NCBI GenBank assembly: GCA_031273485.1
Contig: JAISRS010000248.1
Span: forward strand, 1-6,205
Origin: Prevotellaceae bacterium
Lineage (GTDB): Bacteria; Bacteroidota; Bacteroidia; Bacteroidales; UBA932
Reading direction: 5' to 3'
Length of the DNA: 6,205 nucleotides
In this document: positions 5,841 to 6,205 of the stretch, piece by piece
Layout of the letters: each line of letters begins with the position of its first letter
Numbering within the stretch: position 1 is the first letter of the stretch
Notes under the pieces: generated by a model
Told to the model about the DNA's origin: nothing
What the model saw: only the letters and a program-made list of their open reading frames with translations
Databases searched by the model: none
Program-made: the position numbers and the translations under genes

Positions 5841-6205
5841 ATGGGAAAAACAGTATTACGATTCATCTTGTCCCTTCTGGCGCTTGCCGGATGTTCGACC
5901 TCCGAAGTGTTCAATGAGGGCGGCGGCAATGAGGGCAAAGTCTTTGTCATCGACAATGCCCGCTTTGGCATCCGTTCCGACAAGACCAATGCCCGTGCCA
6001 CGACCGACGGCATCAACCGAGCCATTGAAACGGCTAAGGAAGAAGGGTATGAGGTCGTTAAGTTCGCAGCCGGCGACTATCTTATCAGCTGCGAAAACCC
6101 GTGGTGGGACTTGCCCCGCGACGGCATTTTCCTCTGCTCAAAGATGACGTTCGATCTGGGTACAGCCCGCTTCTTCGCCGAGCCGACCGACAATCCGTGC
6201 ACGGC
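5841..6205 (+). CDS. Lipoprotein with probable right-handed beta-helix domain, N-terminal part (runs off the right edge)
   Basis: The atg at 5841 opens a frame that stays open to the window end (121 codons plus two bases), so this is the N-terminal part of a longer gene. Residues 1-18 form a lipoprotein signal: K3/R7, a hydrophobic core, and lipobox L-A-G-C with Cys18 as the lipidated residue. Ser at +2 does not indicate inner-membrane retention, and there is no tight acidic cluster of the Bacteroidota surface-export type. After a short Gly/Asn linker, 'ATTDGINRAIETAKEEG' (from 53), 'FAAGDYLIS' (75-83) and 'DGIFLCSKMTFDL' (94-106) resemble the first turns of pectate-lyase-3/GH28-like parallel beta-helix proteins. 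It may be a polysaccharide lyase, hydrolase or glycan-binding protein; no catalytic residues are in view. Codon use (gcc, ggc, gac) is unlike the genes before it, with about 56% G+C. I infer that it belongs to the native chromosome and not to the polysaccharide cassette. Confidence 0.8.
   Translation, partial: MGKTVLRFILSLLALAGCSTSEVFNEGGGNEGKVFVIDNARFGIRSDKTNARATTDGINRAIETAKEEGYEVVKFAAGDYLISCENPWWDLPRDGIFLCSKMTFDLGTARFFAEPTDNPCT

Noticed and set aside
5831..6147. Open frames on the - strand (5831-6025) and in another + frame (5884-6147)
   Set aside because: They are shadows of the high-GC lipoprotein gene starting at 5841, whose frame has a lipobox and beta-helix-like sequence.

Overview
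The window looks like part of a surface-polysaccharide (capsule, exopolysaccharide or O-antigen) biosynthesis locus from a member of the Bacteroidota, probably a gut Bacteroidales. The evidence is the gene set (two GT4 glycosyltransferases, a polysaccharide pyruvyl transferase family protein, a GT32 'DxD' glycosyltransferase, an acyltransferase-3 membrane protein), the near-absence of Shine-Dalgarno sequences before the starts, and the IS1595-type transposase tail at the left edge. The sugar genes are AT-rich, while the last gene (5841 onward) is about 56% G+C by hand count. If that gene reflects the host chromosome, a high-GC genus such as Alistipes fits better than Bacteroides, but this is only an inference.

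Layout, all on the + strand. Positions 1-191 hold the C-terminal end of an IS1595-family (ISXO2-like) transposase that enters from the left. After a 74-base gap, 266-5795 is a compact run of genes with gaps of 3, 40, 4, 6 and 47 bases that reads like one operon: GT4 glycosyltransferase (266-1408), pyruvyl transferase family protein (1412-2503), a decayed C-terminal relic of UDP-GlcNAc 2-epimerase WecB (2541-2822), GT32 glycosyltransferase (2827-3558), a second GT4 glycosyltransferase (3565-4764) and an acyltransferase-3 family membrane protein (4812-5795). A 45-base spacer with no G on the + strand follows. Then comes a high-GC gene (5841 to beyond the right edge) for a lipoprotein whose start resembles the N-terminal part of a right-handed beta-helix (pectate-lyase/GH28-like) protein.

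How the genes fit together: the three glycosyltransferases would add sugars to a lipid-linked repeat unit at the cytoplasmic face of the inner membrane. The pyruvyl transferase and the acyltransferase would decorate it with pyruvate ketals and acyl (probably acetyl) groups. No initiating sugar-phosphate transferase, flippase, polymerase or export gene is in view, so this is only a slice of the locus. The wecB relic implies that the locus, or a donor of part of it, once carried UDP-ManNAc synthesis.

I see no CRISPR array, tRNA, rRNA, riboswitch or convincing promoter, and no clearly new biological system. The most informative signals are evolutionary: the wecB relic with substitutions at conserved positions, a G+C step inside the second GT4 gene, and the sharp composition boundary near 5841.
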